This document shows positions 23,482 to 32,526 of a stretch of 64,000 bases of DNA, in pieces; positions within the stretch are counted from its first letter, which is position 1, and each line of letters begins with the position of its first letter. The notes beneath the pieces are model-generated. The model did no database searches. It saw only the letters and a program-made list of their open reading frames with translations, and was not told where the DNA came from. The stretch covers positions 62,001 through 126,000 of the forward strand of contig JAGLBA010000004.1 in NCBI GenBank assembly GCA_018260475.1. Direction: 5' to 3'. The translations under genes and the position numbers were made by a program. The stretch is from Chryseobacterium sp. Lineage in GTDB: Bacteria; Bacteroidota; Bacteroidia; Flavobacteriales; Weeksellaceae.

Positions 23482-26106
23482 TTATTTCCCTTCTTCCTGG
23501 GATTCTTTGGTTTGGTATTCCTGAACCAAATCTATGGCATTACTGATGACATCTGATAACGCCGTGATAAATGTACCCTCTTCTGCCATACTGATGGCGT
23601 GTTTTAGAGCTTCAATCTCTTTAGGGATTATTTCGTAGGTGACATTTTTGCCGGAAGCCTGCATCCCATCTATGATGAGGCCATTGATTTCTTCTTCGGC
23701 TCTACCACGCAAGTGTTTTTCATTTCTAATGATGATATGGTCGAACATTCTTCCCGCAATTTTTCCGCATTCGCGTATATCTTCATCTCGGCGGTCGCCA
23801 ACTCCTGAGATAATTCCAATTTTTTTGCTTGCTTCAACATTTTTAAGATAATCTTCGATGGCTTCATATCCTGCAGGATTATGGGCAAAGTCGATCATCA
23901 CTTGGAAGTTTATGAATTTAAAGATATTCAGCCTTCCTGGGATTAGGTGCGCGCTTGGAATAAAGGTACGCAACGACAAGGCAATATCCTCAATGGCAAA
24001 ACCATGCAGATAAGCCGCGAGTGTAGCCGCCAAAACATTTGCAATCATAAATTTAGCCTTCCCTTCCATCGTAATCGGAATGAGGTTGGCTTTAGAAACA
24101 CGGATTTTCCATTCGCCTTTTTTTATCGTGACAAATCCTTCTTCATACACGCAGGTGATTTTCCCATCCTTTGCAAATTTTTTGATGTGAGGATTGTTTT
24201 CCTCCATACTGAATAATGCCACTTTGCAATCCAAATCGTTAATGAGTTTTGCAGAATAATTATCATCGGCATTTAGAACGGCCCAGCCATCTTTTTTCAC
24301 ACTGTCCAGAACAACCCTTTTCACTTTCGTCAAATCCCGAAGTGAATGGATGTCATTCAATCCAAGATGGTCTTCTTTGATGTTGGTCAGCACCCCGATA
24401 TCACATTGTGAAAAACCAAGTCCGGAACGCAAGATCCCGCCTCTGGCTGTTTCTAAAACGGCAAATTCTACCGTCGGATCTTTTAAAATAAACTCCGCCG
24501 AAACGGGTCCGGTTGTATCACCTTTCGTTAGCATCGTATTTTGAATATAAATACCGTCCGAAGTAGTAAATCCTACACGGTAGCCATTGTTTTTCACGAT
24601 ATGGGAAATCAGTCGTGTGGTAGTAGTTTTCCCGTTGGTACCCGTCACCGCGATGATTGGGATTCTGCTCGGTTTACCGGCAGGATAAAGCATTTCTACC
24701 ACTGGAGCCGCGACATTTCTTGGGAGACCTTCACTTGGCGCCAGGTGCATACGGAAACCCGGCGCAGCATTCACCTCCAAAATAGTCCCTCCGCTTTCTT
24801 TTAATGGTTGGGTGAGGTTTTCCGCCATGATATCGATGCCGCAAATATCCAATCCAATGATACGCGAAACGCGTTCTGCCATCGTGATATTATCCGGATG
24901 CACCATATCGGTCACATCTATGGATGTACCGCCGGTAGATAGGTTTGCCGTAGATTTCAGGTAAACTATTTCCCCTTTCTGTATCACGGTATCCATGGTG
25001 TAGCCTTGTTTTTCCAGAAGTTCGTTGGTATCCTTATCTACTTTTATTTCGGTGAGCACATTTTCGTGGCCAAAACCGCGGCGTGGATCGGCATTTACCT
25101 GATCGATAAGGAACTGCAATGTATTTTTACCGTCGCCCACCACATGTGCCGGCACTCGGCGTGCGGCAGCTACTAGTTTATGGTTAATGACAAGCAAACG
25201 GAAATCATATCCAGTGATGTATTTTTCCACAATCACCCGTTCGGAAATATTTTGGGCATATAGCAAACCGATTTTGGCGGTTTTCCAATCATTTACATTA
25301 ATGGATTGCCCTTTTCCATGGTTGCCATTGAGTGGTTTTAAAACAATCGGGTATCCTATTTTTTTAATGACTTCCGCAAGTTCTTCATCTGTGGACACCA
25401 ATCCGCCCGAAGGTACAGGAATCGCTGCATCTTCCAATAATTTTTTGGTAGCTTCCTTGTTGCACGCGATATCTACACCTATGGAGCTTGTGTTCCCGGT
25501 GATAGTCGCCTGAAAGCGCTGCTGATTCACACCGTATCCTAATTGTACCAAAGAATTTTTCCCTAAACGGATCCAGGGAATCTTGCGTGCTTCGGCTTCG
25601 TGTACAATGGAACCCGTGGAAGGTCCAAGGCGCTCGCGCTCGCGGAGAATTCGGAGCTGCTGTATGCAATTATCAATATCATACGGCTGCCTATCTATCA
25701 ATGCTTGGGCAATTTTTACAGATTCTTCGGCAGCATATACCCCGGCATCTGCTTCTATATAGCTGAAAACAACATTATAAGTTCCGGGAGTTTTGGTTTC
25801 GCGGGTTCTTCCAAAGCCGGTTTCCATGCCGGCCAGGGTTTGGATTTCCAACGCGATATGCTCTATGACATGCCCCATCCAAGTTCCCATTTCCACTCGG
25901 TGGAAAAAGCCTCCTTCGTAACCTTCGGAGCAGCGGTGGCTGAGCATCGACGGCAGAAGTGCCTCTAACCTTTCTCGGAACCCATCAATTTTGTTTGTGG
26001 GTGTGTGCTCGGTTTCTTCCAGGTTTAGGCGCATTTGTATGAGTTTTGGCCGCCTGATACTCCATATGTTGGGTCCGCGAAGTACTTGTATTTTTTCTAT
26101 TTTCAT
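23482..26106 (-). CDS. cphA: Cyanophycin synthetase
   Basis: 874 aa, normal length for CphA1. Three domains: an N-terminal region (1 to about 215), an ATP-grasp domain (about 216-475; PIVLKPLNGNHGKGQ, LEVNAAPGFRMH at 443-454) that adds Asp to the backbone, and a Mur-ligase-like domain (GTNGKTTTTR at 489-498, then ETARGGILRSGLGF and DFAHNPAGYEAI) that adds Arg to the side chain. The product is the storage polymer multi-L-arginyl-poly-L-aspartate in cytoplasmic granules. Its own strand carries no partner; the two degradation genes follow on the opposite strand across a 160-bp divergent spacer. Confidence 0.96.
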   Translation of the reverse strand: MKIEKIQVLRGPNIWSIRRPKLIQMRLNLEETEHTPTNKIDGFRERLEALLPSMLSHRCSEGYEGGFFHRVEMGTWMGHVIEHIALEIQTLAGMETGFGRTRETKTPGTYNVVFSYIEADAGVYAAEESVKIAQALIDRQPYDIDNCIQQLRILRERERLGPSTGSIVHEAEARKIPWIRLGKNSLVQLGYGVNQQRFQATITGNTSSIGVDIACNKEATKKLLEDAAIPVPSGGLVSTDEELAEVIKKIGYPIVLKPLNGNHGKGQSINVNDWKTAKIGLLYAQNISERVIVEKYITGYDFRLLVINHKLVAAARRVPAHVVGDGKNTLQFLIDQVNADPRRGFGHENVLTEIKVDKDTNELLEKQGYTMDTVIQKGEIVYLKSTANLSTGGTSIDVTDMVHPDNITMAERVSRIIGLDICGIDIMAENLTQPLKESGGTILEVNAAPGFRMHLAPSEGLPRNVAAPVVEMLYPAGKPSRIPIIAVTGTNGKTTTTRLISHIVKNNGYRVGFTTSDGIYIQNTMLTKGDTTGPVSAEFILKDPTVEFAVLETARGGILRSGLGFSQCDIGVLTNIKEDHLGLNDIHSLRDLTKVKRVVLDSVKKDGWAVLNADDNYSAKLINDLDCKVALFSMEENNPHIKKFAKDGKITCVYEEGFVTIKKGEWKIRVSKANLIPITMEGKAKFMIANVLAATLAAYLHGFAIEDIALSLRTFIPSAHLIPGRLNIFKFINFQVMIDFAHNPAGYEAIEDYLKNVEASKKIGIISGVGDRRDEDIRECGKIAGRMFDHIIIRNEKHLRGRAEEEINGLIIDGMQASGKNVTYEIIPKEIEALKHAISMAEEGTFITALSDVISNAIDLVQEYQTKESQEEGK

Positions 26107-26252
26107 AGTCTGTGGTATTCTTTTTATTTTCTATATCAATCCTTATGCATAAATAGTTAATTTTTATGAAAAAATCCCAATGTGATAGGATAAATTAGCA
26201 ATAAATTCAAAACAAAATCACCACTATGAATAAAGGTTAATTTTACTTTTTC

Positions 26253-26260
26253 TAAATTTG
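26253..26260 (+). promoter_or_regulatory. -7 promoter box of cphB (TAAATTTG)
   Basis: Exact TAnnTTTG match 5 nt before the ATG at 26266; predicts a leaderless cphB message. Confidence 0.5.
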
Positions 26261-26265
26261 CAAAT

Positions 26266-27150
26266 ATGAAAGCATTGGGGAAATTAATTATCATAGGTGG
26301 TGCTGTGAACAAGGGCAGCTTTACCGAAACAGAATTCGATCATAATGTAGAGAAAAATCTCAATTTCTTTGAACGCGGAGTCCTCCGCAAAATCATTAAT
26401 GAATCTCGGTTAAAGGAAGACTCAATTATAGAAGTTATTGCCACGGCATCTCAAATTCCACAAATTGTAGGGCCGGAATATAAGAAAGCCTTTGAATACC
26501 TAGGTGCGAAAAATGTAAACATCTTGGATCTTACTACGCGCGAGCAGGCCAATTCCGAGGAAATGGTGGCACGCGCCCAGGCGGCAGATGTGGTAATGTT
26601 CACCGGAGGAAACCAGTTGCGGCTTACCTCCATTCTCGGCGGTACGCGTTTCCATGATGTTATTTTGAATAAATATCTGAACGGAAATTTCATCTACGCC
26701 GGTACTTCGGCGGGGGCTGCGGCGGCATCCGAAAATATGATTTACGAGGGCAGCAGTAGCGAAGCGCTGTTAAAAGGTGAAATAAAAACCACGCAGGGTC
26801 TTGGTTTTATGAATAATGTGATTGTGGATACGCACTTCGTGCAACGCGGCAGAATAGGGAGGCTTTTTCAAGCGGTGGTGAACAATCCGCGCACACTGGG
26901 CATCGGGCTGGGTGAGGATACCGGCCTCTACATCTCCGGGGATACGATGACGGCCGTTGGATCCGGGCTGGTGATTCTGGTGGACGGTAGATTTATTAAG
27001 GATACCAACCTCACGAACATCAACATCGGCGAGCCTATCTCCATTGATAACCTGATTGTACATGTGATGTCCATGAACGACCATTTTGATCTCAATACGA
27101 AAGAATTAACGATTGAAAACTCGCAGTATAACCCGATGCCTTTGGAATAG
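26266..27150 (+). CDS. cphB: Cyanophycinase
   Basis: 294 aa, peptidase family S51. Hydrolyses cyanophycin to beta-aspartyl-arginine dipeptides. Motifs: the N-terminal IIIGGAVNKG, VVMFTGGNQLRL, the nucleophile elbow IYAGTSAGAAA (Ser148), and DTHFVQRGRIGRL, which in homologues holds the histidine region. No signal peptide, so this is the intracellular type that mobilises the cell's own polymer and not the secreted type. It is divergent from cphA and followed by an isoaspartyl peptidase gene after a 244-bp spacer occupied by a structured element. Confidence 0.95.
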   Translation: MKALGKLIIIGGAVNKGSFTETEFDHNVEKNLNFFERGVLRKIINESRLKEDSIIEVIATASQIPQIVGPEYKKAFEYLGAKNVNILDLTTREQANSEEMVARAQAADVVMFTGGNQLRLTSILGGTRFHDVILNKYLNGNFIYAGTSAGAAAASENMIYEGSSSEALLKGEIKTTQGLGFMNNVIVDTHFVQRGRIGRLFQAVVNNPRTLGIGLGEDTGLYISGDTMTAVGSGLVILVDGRFIKDTNLTNINIGEPISIDNLIVHVMSMNDHFDLNTKELTIENSQYNPMPLE

Positions 27151-27174
27151 AACTGTAGGCTGGTACGGGTTGAA

Positions 27175-27290
27175 AGGCGCGGCCGGGATAGGAGCGGCAT
27201 CCTTTTTCGGGACGGGGCGGCGCCGACCGAAGGGAGGCGCCGAACGGTCCCGAAAAAGATACAGCGGAGAGCCCGAAATGCCGCCCAAAA
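27175..27290 (+). repeat. GC-rich structured intergenic element, copy A (possible structured RNA)
   Basis: Lies between cphB and the isoaspartyl peptidase gene. Visible helices: P1 CGGG (27184-27187) with CCCG (27272-27275); P4 GCGGCAT (27194-27200) with ATGCCGC (27278-27284); P2 CTTTTTCGGGAC (27202-27213) with GTCCCGAAAAAG (27247-27258), 12 bp perfect; P3 CGGCGCC (27218-27224) with GGCGCCG (27236-27242). P1 and P4 interleave, so together they would form a pseudoknot. A second copy at 51 kb keeps P1 and P2 by compensatory changes. The family resembles what I remember of the Rfam Flavo-1 motif, but I cannot confirm it. Confidence 0.75.
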
Positions 27291-27394
27291 AATAATTATT
27301 GGTTGATTGCTGGTGGCTAGTGGCGGTTGCTACTAAGAACTTGGAAGGCGGAAAACTGAACGCAGAACGCTGTAAGCAAAAGAAAAAATACTAT

Positions 27395-28237
27395 ATGAAA
27401 TTAATAATCCACGGTGGCTTTTTTTCGGAAAGCTCCCAAAGCCTTGAAACGAAAACGGCGAAACAAAATGCGCTGAAAAGTATCGCTGAAAAGTCTTTTG
27501 ATTTTCTGAAAACGCATTCGGCGGAAGAGACCGTGGTGTTTGCGGTGGCGCTGTTGGAAGATGATGAACTCTTCAACGCCGGAAAAGGTTCGCAGATCCA
27601 AAGCGACGGCAAAATCAGAATGAGTGCTTCGCTGATGAATGGCTACACGCAGAAATTCAGCGGCGTGATAAATATCCAAGCGGTAAAAAATCCTATCGAA
27701 GTCGCAAAAGTGCTTATGAAGGAAGATGACCGCGTTTTGGGTGGCGAGGGTGCGAAAAAATACGCCAGCGCTGCCGGTTTTGAGGATTATTCGCCAGAAA
27801 TCCCCCAGCGAAGAAAAGAATACGAAGAAAAAATTGCAAACGGCGGGAAAGGCACCGTGGGTTGCGTGGCAATAGATGCGAATGGTCACCTAGCTGCGGC
27901 GACCTCCACGGGCGGAAAAGGTTTTGAGATCCCCGGGCGGATTTCGGATTCGGCAACTGTGGCAGGAAATTTTGCCAACGCGTTCTGCGCAGTGAGCTGT
28001 ACGGGTGTGGGCGAAGATATTGTAAGCAATGCTACAGCCGCCAAAATCGTGACACGCGTAACCGACGGCATGAATCTAAAAACAGCATTTGATAAAACTT
28101 TTGCTGAATTAAAAGAAATCAACGGCTTTGCCGGTGCGATCGCCATAGATAAAAATGGCAACCTTTATCACCAAGATTCCTACCCTACCATGGTTTTTGC
28201 CACCTACGACGGGGTGGATTTTGAAATTTTTGATTGA
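27395..28237 (+). CDS. iaaA: Isoaspartyl peptidase / L-asparaginase (plant type, Ntn-hydrolase)
   Basis: 280 aa from ATG 27395. Made as a precursor that cleaves itself before a threonine nucleophile; the site is GGKGTVGCVAID with Thr154. Other family marks are the N-terminal IIHGGFF, NAGKGSQIQ, and GVGEDIVSNATAAKI. These enzymes cleave beta-aspartyl dipeptides, and beside cphA and cphB the likely substrate is beta-Asp-Arg released from cyanophycin, giving free Asp and Arg. The precursor is somewhat shorter than the roughly 310-320 residues usual in E. coli and plant enzymes. The longer reading from 27299 starts inside the spacer and is rejected. Confidence 0.9.
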   Translation: MKLIIHGGFFSESSQSLETKTAKQNALKSIAEKSFDFLKTHSAEETVVFAVALLEDDELFNAGKGSQIQSDGKIRMSASLMNGYTQKFSGVINIQAVKNPIEVAKVLMKEDDRVLGGEGAKKYASAAGFEDYSPEIPQRRKEYEEKIANGGKGTVGCVAIDANGHLAAATSTGGKGFEIPGRISDSATVAGNFANAFCAVSCTGVGEDIVSNATAAKIVTRVTDGMNLKTAFDKTFAELKEINGFAGAIAIDKNGNLYHQDSYPTMVFATYDGVDFEIFD

Positions 28238-28330
28238 TTTTAACAAAACTTTAATAGTTCGTTCGCAGTTTTGGCATATATTTTACATTGTATTTGGAAA
28301 TCAAATTACTAACATTTAAAACTTACAACA

Positions 28331-28561
28331 ATGGGAAACAAAACTAACGGCCTTTTGGCTCTACTAGGTCTAGGTGCAGCTGCTTACTGGAAATACAAAA
28401 ACTCTACTCCAGAGCAACAACAAGCTGTAAAAGACAAAGTATCTACTGCTAAAGAAAATTTGGGAAAATTAACTTCCGATTTGAAAGCTAAGGCTAACGA
28501 TCTAAAAAGCCAAGCGCAAAGCAAAGTAGAAGAGGTAAAAACTCAGGCTGCTGAATCTTAA
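28331..28561 (+). CDS. Small YtxH-like protein
   Basis: 76 aa. A short hydrophobic N-terminal stretch (GLLALLGLGAAAYWKYK) is followed by a helical, lysine-rich and alanine-rich tail with heptad-like spacing (KAKANDLKSQAQSKVEEVKTQAA). This is the shape of YtxH or stress-type small membrane-associated proteins, function unknown. A promoter-like TTTTGG and TGTATTTG pair lies upstream (around 28270-28295) and a strong terminator follows, so it is a single-gene unit, probably well expressed judging from its even codon choice and clean flanks. Confidence 0.8.
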   Translation: MGNKTNGLLALLGLGAAAYWKYKNSTPEQQQAVKDKVSTAKENLGKLTSDLKAKANDLKSQAQSKVEEVKTQAAES

Positions 28562-28580
28562 TTTAAATTTTCATATTAAC

Positions 28581-28610
28581 AAAAAAGCCACTTGTGAAGG
28601 TGGCTTTTTT
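28581..28610 (+). terminator. Bidirectional terminator between the YtxH-like gene and hisS
   Basis: AAAAAAGCCAC (28581-28591) pairs with GTGGCTTTTTT (28600-28610), 11 bp perfect with an 8-nt loop. Serves the small gene (+) and hisS (-). Confidence 0.9.
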
Positions 28611-28631
28611 GGTTGTGGGTATCTGTGATTT

Positions 28632-29981
28632 CTATATTTTTAAAAAGTCATCTTTTGCGAGTGTTTGTTGCTCACCCGTGTTGATATTTTTTACCGTGAC
28701 GGATCCATTTTCTATTTCTTCCGCGCCAAGGAACACTATTTCGGAGATATTTTTCTTTTCGGCATAGGTGAACTGTTTTTTAAGTTTTGAATTTTCCGGA
28801 TAGAGTTCAGCGGAAGTTCCGTTTTGGCGTAATTCGGCAATCAATTTCATAGCTTCCACGGCTTCGGCATCGCCATAGTTGGCGAAAAGATAACGGACAT
28901 TTTGCACCGCGTTTTCTGGAAATACGCCCAATTCCTCCATCACTAAGTAAATCCGATCGAGACCGAAGGAAATTCCGATCCCAGGGATATTTTTCACCCC
29001 GAAAACCTCTGTCAAGTTGTCATAACGACCGCCGCCGCCGATGGAACCGATTCCCACGCCATCTGCTTTTACCTCGAAAATAGCGCCGGTATAGTAATCT
29101 AATCCACGGGCAAGGGTAATATCAAAAACCAATTGATTTTCTATACCTATTTCAGCACAATTTTTCAGCACAAATTCTAATTCTTCCACGCCCGATTTTC
29201 CTGTTGCGGAAGTTTCAAATTTTTGTTTAAGGATATTGAGTGTTTTCTCATTGGTTTGTTTTTCTTCAAACAGAAAATCTACCATATCTATCGCATTTTG
29301 TCTGATGCCTTTTTCCAACATTTCCTTTACCACACCATCTTTCCCTATTTTATCGAGCTTGTCCAAAGCCACAGTGAAATCAATCAGTTTGTCCGTAATT
29401 TCAGCATATTCCGCCAAACCGGAGAGAATTTTTCGGTTGTTAATATGAATTTTCACCGGAACCTTTAGTTCAGAAAAAGATTTTAAATAAAGCTGAATGA
29501 GTTCAACTTCTTGCCAAAGGCTGGTGCTGCCCACAACATCGGCGTCACATTGGTAAAACTCACGGAAACGCCCTTTCTGTGGGCGATCAGCGCGCCAAAC
29601 CGGTTGGATTTGGTAACGCTTATATGGGAAAACCATTTGCCCGTGATTCATCGCCACAAATCGCGCAAATGGCACTGTAAGATCATAGCGGAGAGCCTTT
29701 TCAGAAATCTTTGGTGTAAGGTTTTTATGGTTTTTAAGTGACAATTCCTCAGATGGGATTTTCTCTAAAAATTCGCCGGAGTTCAGGATTTTAAAAATTA
29801 ATCGGTCGCCCTCTTCACCATACTTTCCGGTAAGCGTTGCCAAATTTTCAAAGCTCGGAGTTTCCAACGGTTGGAACCCAAAAAGTTCAAAATTTTTCTG
29901 TAAAATCGTGGTAATATAGCGGCGTTTTATGACTTCTTCTGCGGAGAAATCTCTGGTTCCTTTTGCAAGACTCGGCTTCAT
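28632..29981 (-). CDS. hisS: Histidyl-tRNA synthetase
   Basis: 449 aa class II aminoacyl-tRNA synthetase. Motif 1 is near LETPSFENL; motif 2 includes [19 protein letters not shown]; the histidine-specific motif is [15 protein letters not shown]; motif 3 is [12 protein letters not shown]. The C-terminal anticodon-binding domain begins near [10 protein letters not shown]. The start [12 protein letters not shown] is the standard N-terminus. A -7 box lies 17 nt upstream. It is flanked by terminators on both sides, so it is monocistronic. Confidence 0.97.
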   Translation of the reverse strand: MKPSLAKGTRDFSAEEVIKRRYITTILQKNFELFGFQPLETPSFENLATLTGKYGEEGDRLIFKILNSGEFLEKIPSEELSLKNHKNLTPKISEKALRYDLTVPFARFVAMNHGQMVFPYKRYQIQPVWRADRPQKGRFREFYQCDADVVGSTSLWQEVELIQLYLKSFSELKVPVKIHINNRKILSGLAEYAEITDKLIDFTVALDKLDKIGKDGVVKEMLEKGIRQNAIDMVDFLFEEKQTNEKTLNILKQKFETSATGKSGVEELEFVLKNCAEIGIENQLVFDITLARGLDYYTGAIFEVKADGVGIGSIGGGGRYDNLTEVFGVKNIPGIGISFGLDRIYLVMEELGVFPENAVQNVRYLFANYGDAEAVEAMKLIAELRQNGTSAELYPENSKLKKQFTYAEKKNISEIVFLGAEEIENGSVTVKNINTGEQQTLAKDDFLKI

Positions 29982-29998
29982 GAATTTAAAAGTTTCAA

Positions 29999-30006
29999 CA
30001 AAAATA
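29999..30006 (-). promoter_or_regulatory. -7 promoter box of hisS (TATTTTTG)
   Basis: Exact TAnnTTTG match 17 nt upstream of the hisS ATG at 29981. Confidence 0.5.
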
Positions 30007-30030
30007 AGGTTTTTTTATTGGGTAATCCAT

Positions 30031-30055
30031 AAAAAAACCCTTGCAAAAACAAGGG
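30031..30055 (-). terminator. Rho-independent terminator after the acidic pRiA4b-like gene
   Basis: CCCTTG (30038-30043) pairs with CAAGGG (30050-30055); on the minus strand the stem is followed by seven T. Confidence 0.85.
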
Positions 30056-30081
30056 CCAGACCAGAATAGTGTTATTGTTAA

Positions 30082-30651
30082 TTATATTTCTTCTTCTTCA
30101 AAGAAATCATCTTCTAAATCATCTTCCTCATCATCAAAATCTTCATCTTCATCTGCAAAATCGCCGCCGGCAAGATCATGACCGAAAGCAAAATCATCTT
30201 CCAAAAGTGGCATCACGCCTTTGCTTTTAGACGCTCCAGCAGATTTCCCTGGTGCCTTCAATGGGACATTCCCAAAACGATATACGGTAATTGGATAATT
30301 GACGGCTGGCGCTCCCTCATAAATATCCACCAACTCGCAGAAAAATTCCCACAAATCTAAAAGTCCATACTGGAACTGCGCCTTGTCGCCAATTTTTCCG
30401 AAAGCTTCATCAATATAAATGTCGGACATAATCTCGCCATCGCCATTTTCGCTCATATCTTCAAGAGGTACGGCCTTGATGATTGTACCATCTGCTTCCA
30501 ACAAATTAAATGTGGAAAGCTCTCCGCCCTGAAGGCTGAAGGCACTCTTCACACCTAAATGAAGGTTCCACAAAGTTTGTTTTCCTTTGATCTCTACATC
30601 CCGAAAGATATCTTCTTTAGTATCTAAAATGATGCGGATTTTATAAACCAT
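30082..30651 (-). CDS. pRiA4b ORF-3-like domain protein with acidic tail
   Basis: 189 aa from ATG 30651. The N-terminal 130 residues (VYKIRIILDTKEDIFRDVEI, then TLWNLHLGVKSAF) fit the domain named after plasmid pRiA4b ORF-3 and the IS1096 passenger protein. The name reflects where the domain was first seen; here there is no transposon, and the family is a normal chromosomal protein in Bacteroidota. The last 40 residues are almost entirely Asp and Glu (for example DEDEDFDDEEDDLEDDFFEE), which would give a strongly acidic, probably disordered tail. Function unknown. An upstream extension to 30696 is rejected as leader sequence. Confidence 0.85.
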   Translation of the reverse strand: MVYKIRIILDTKEDIFRDVEIKGKQTLWNLHLGVKSAFSLQGGELSTFNLLEADGTIIKAVPLEDMSENGDGEIMSDIYIDEAFGKIGDKAQFQYGLLDLWEFFCELVDIYEGAPAVNYPITVYRFGNVPLKAPGKSAGASKSKGVMPLLEDDFAFGHDLAGGDFADEDEDFDDEEDDLEDDFFEEEEI

Positions 30652-30761
30652 AATTTCAGTTGCTTTAGTTATTCGATTCCGTTGCAAATATAGCATAAAG
30701 AGGGTAAGGCGAAAATATTTTGAGCATCAATTTTCACTAAATTTTTTCATTGTGCACAGCC

Positions 30762-31787
30762 TTAACCCACTGCTCTATCCAACATGAAACTGAATTTTGT
30801 AGATTCCAGAAAAACGCTCTCTACGGTTATATTTTCGCCGTGCGCATCTAAAATGTGCTTTACAATTGCTAAGCCCAGCCCGGAGCCGCCCTCTCTCCTA
30901 CTGCGGCTAGTCTCCACGCGATAAAATCGCTCGAAAATCCTTGGCAAAGCCTCTGGTTTGATGCCCATACCATTGTCATGTACCTCTATGTAAACTTTAT
31001 TTTTTAAAACATTGGTTTTTACAGTGATTTGTGCTTCTGCGCGGTTACTGTAATAGATCGCATTTGAAATAAGGTTAATGAGCACCTGGGAAATTTTTTG
31101 TTTATCCGCCGTCACAAAAATCTGCGGATGCGAAGTTACTAAAGATAAGCGTGCCGTCTTTTTCTCCGCTTCAATTTCCAAAAGTCCGATAATGTCTTTA
31201 ATTAAAATATTAATGTCGAATTTTGAAACATTAAGGATAATTTCGCCTGCCTCGAAGCGGTTGATCATATCCAAATCCGTAACAATATTGATGAGCCTCT
31301 CCACAGAAAAACCGATGCGTTCAAGGTATTTGTCCCGGATATTAAGGTTCTCCACGCCGCCATCTCGCAGCGTCTCCACATAGCCCTGTATTGAGAAAAG
31401 AGGTGTTTTCAGCTCATGGGAGACATTACCGATGTATTCTTTACGGTAATTTTCCATATCTTTCATCATGTCGTTGGTTTCATTCAAGCCTGTGATCTTT
31501 TCGGTTAGTTCTTTGAAACCCATGTTTGGAGAATCTTCGTTCAAAATTTTATCCGGGAGATTCTCTGCCATCATCTTCACTTGCTTCATGCCATAGTATC
31601 TAAAGAGAAAATCTATACCGAAGAAATTGACAACAAATATTAAAATTATCGAGGCAGTAAAGACCAGATTGGCATTCAACTGACTATGTGAGATATTTTT
31701 CTGAATATAGTCCCAGCCAGAAACAATCCCCGTTATGGCGATCGTTGTAAATAAAGCGGTGTAAAATGTAAGTCTGCTTATTTTCAT
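30762..31787 (-). CDS. Two-component sensor histidine kinase, PhoR-like
   Basis: 341 aa. Two membrane segments near the N-terminus (about 8-24 and 41-63) with a very short extracellular loop between them, then the dimerisation H-box NVSHELKTPL (His124), N-box INLISNAIYYS, and ATP-binding DNGMGI and GSGLGLAIVKHI. No PAS or long periplasmic sensor is present, as in PhoR-type kinases of this phylum that sense through partners. It follows its response regulator by 9 bp. Linking it to phosphate is inference from sequence type and from the divergent receptor operon; other signals are possible. Confidence 0.9.
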   Translation of the reverse strand: MKISRLTFYTALFTTIAITGIVSGWDYIQKNISHSQLNANLVFTASIILIFVVNFFGIDFLFRYYGMKQVKMMAENLPDKILNEDSPNMGFKELTEKITGLNETNDMMKDMENYRKEYIGNVSHELKTPLFSIQGYVETLRDGGVENLNIRDKYLERIGFSVERLINIVTDLDMINRFEAGEIILNVSKFDINILIKDIIGLLEIEAEKKTARLSLVTSHPQIFVTADKQKISQVLINLISNAIYYSNRAEAQITVKTNVLKNKVYIEVHDNGMGIKPEALPRIFERFYRVETSRSRREGGSGLGLAIVKHILDAHGENITVESVFLESTKFSFMLDRAVG

Positions 31788-31796
31788 AAGGTAAAG

Positions 31797-32474
31797 TTAC
31801 ACAACTAATTTGTAACCAATACCTTTTAAGGTTTGAATTGCGTTGTCACCTAATTTTTCTCTTAGTCTGCGGATATGCACATCTATAGTTCTTTCTCCAA
31901 CCACTACATCATTTCCCCAAACTTTTTCGAGGATTTCTTCTCTTTTAAAGACTTTTTGGGTATTGGATGCTAAAAGAAACAACAAGTCGAATTCTTTCTT
32001 AGGCAAAAGGAAAAGCTGCCCATTTTTTGAAACACGGAAATTGTCCTTGTCAATAACTAATTCTCCGATTGTCAACACTTTGGATTGATCTTCTACCAAA
32101 TTGGTAAGCTGAAGCAGCGCATTTATTTTTGAAATAAGAATTTTTGGTTTGATGACTTTAACCACATAATCATTGGCACCCGCCTGATATCCTGCAAGTT
32201 GGGAAAATTCTTCGGAACGCGCGGATAAAAATACAATAAGAGTCTTTTGCAATTCCCGGACTTTTCGAAGGTCTTGACAAGTTTCGATACCATCTTTATC
32301 GGGCATCATAACATCTAAAAGAATCAGATCCGGGATAATTTCTTTCGCCAGTGCAATCCCATCATTACCATTGTCAGCGGTGAATACCTGATAGCCTTCT
32401 TTTTCCAGATTATAAGAAAGTATCTCTATAATATCCAGCTCATCATCTATAAGGAGTATTTTTTTGTCGTTCAT
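31797..32474 (-). CDS. Response regulator, OmpR/PhoB family
   Basis: 225 aa. Receiver domain with acidic pocket Asp10-Asp11, phosphorylation site Asp54 (LILLDVMMPDKDG), the LSAR switch serine and a downstream lysine in VVKVIKPKIL; winged-helix DNA-binding domain in the second half (LLFLLASNTQKVFKREEIL, RTIDVHIRRLREKLGD, KGIGYKLV). A transcription activator or repressor partnered with the kinase that follows. A TAATTTTG -7 box stands 18 nt before the ATG. The 170-bp spacer to the divergent TonB receptor gene contains an inverted repeat ACAACCA-N25-TGGTTGT that may be its operator. Confidence 0.92.
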   Translation of the reverse strand: MNDKKILLIDDELDIIEILSYNLEKEGYQVFTADNGNDGIALAKEIIPDLILLDVMMPDKDGIETCQDLRKVRELQKTLIVFLSARSEEFSQLAGYQAGANDYVVKVIKPKILISKINALLQLTNLVEDQSKVLTIGELVIDKDNFRVSKNGQLFLLPKKEFDLLFLLASNTQKVFKREEILEKVWGNDVVVGERTIDVHIRRLREKLGDNAIQTLKGIGYKLVV

Positions 32475-32491
32475 AATCTTGTATTAACATC

Positions 32492-32499
32492 CAAAATTA
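32492..32499 (-). promoter_or_regulatory. -7 promoter box of the two-component operon (TAATTTTG)
   Basis: TAnnTTTG match 17-18 nt upstream of the response regulator ATG (32474). Confidence 0.45.
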
Positions 32500-32526
32500 G
32501 TTTAAAATGAAAATTAAGATGGTATT

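Noticed and set aside
27113..27295. Short frame covering the structured element after cphB
   Set aside because: Entirely within the element and the cphB tail; no start context and a Gly/Arg-rich product.
30082..30651. Mobile element suggested by the pRiA4b/IS1096 domain name
   Set aside because: No transposase, inverted repeats or target duplication nearby; the domain is common on chromosomes of this phylum.
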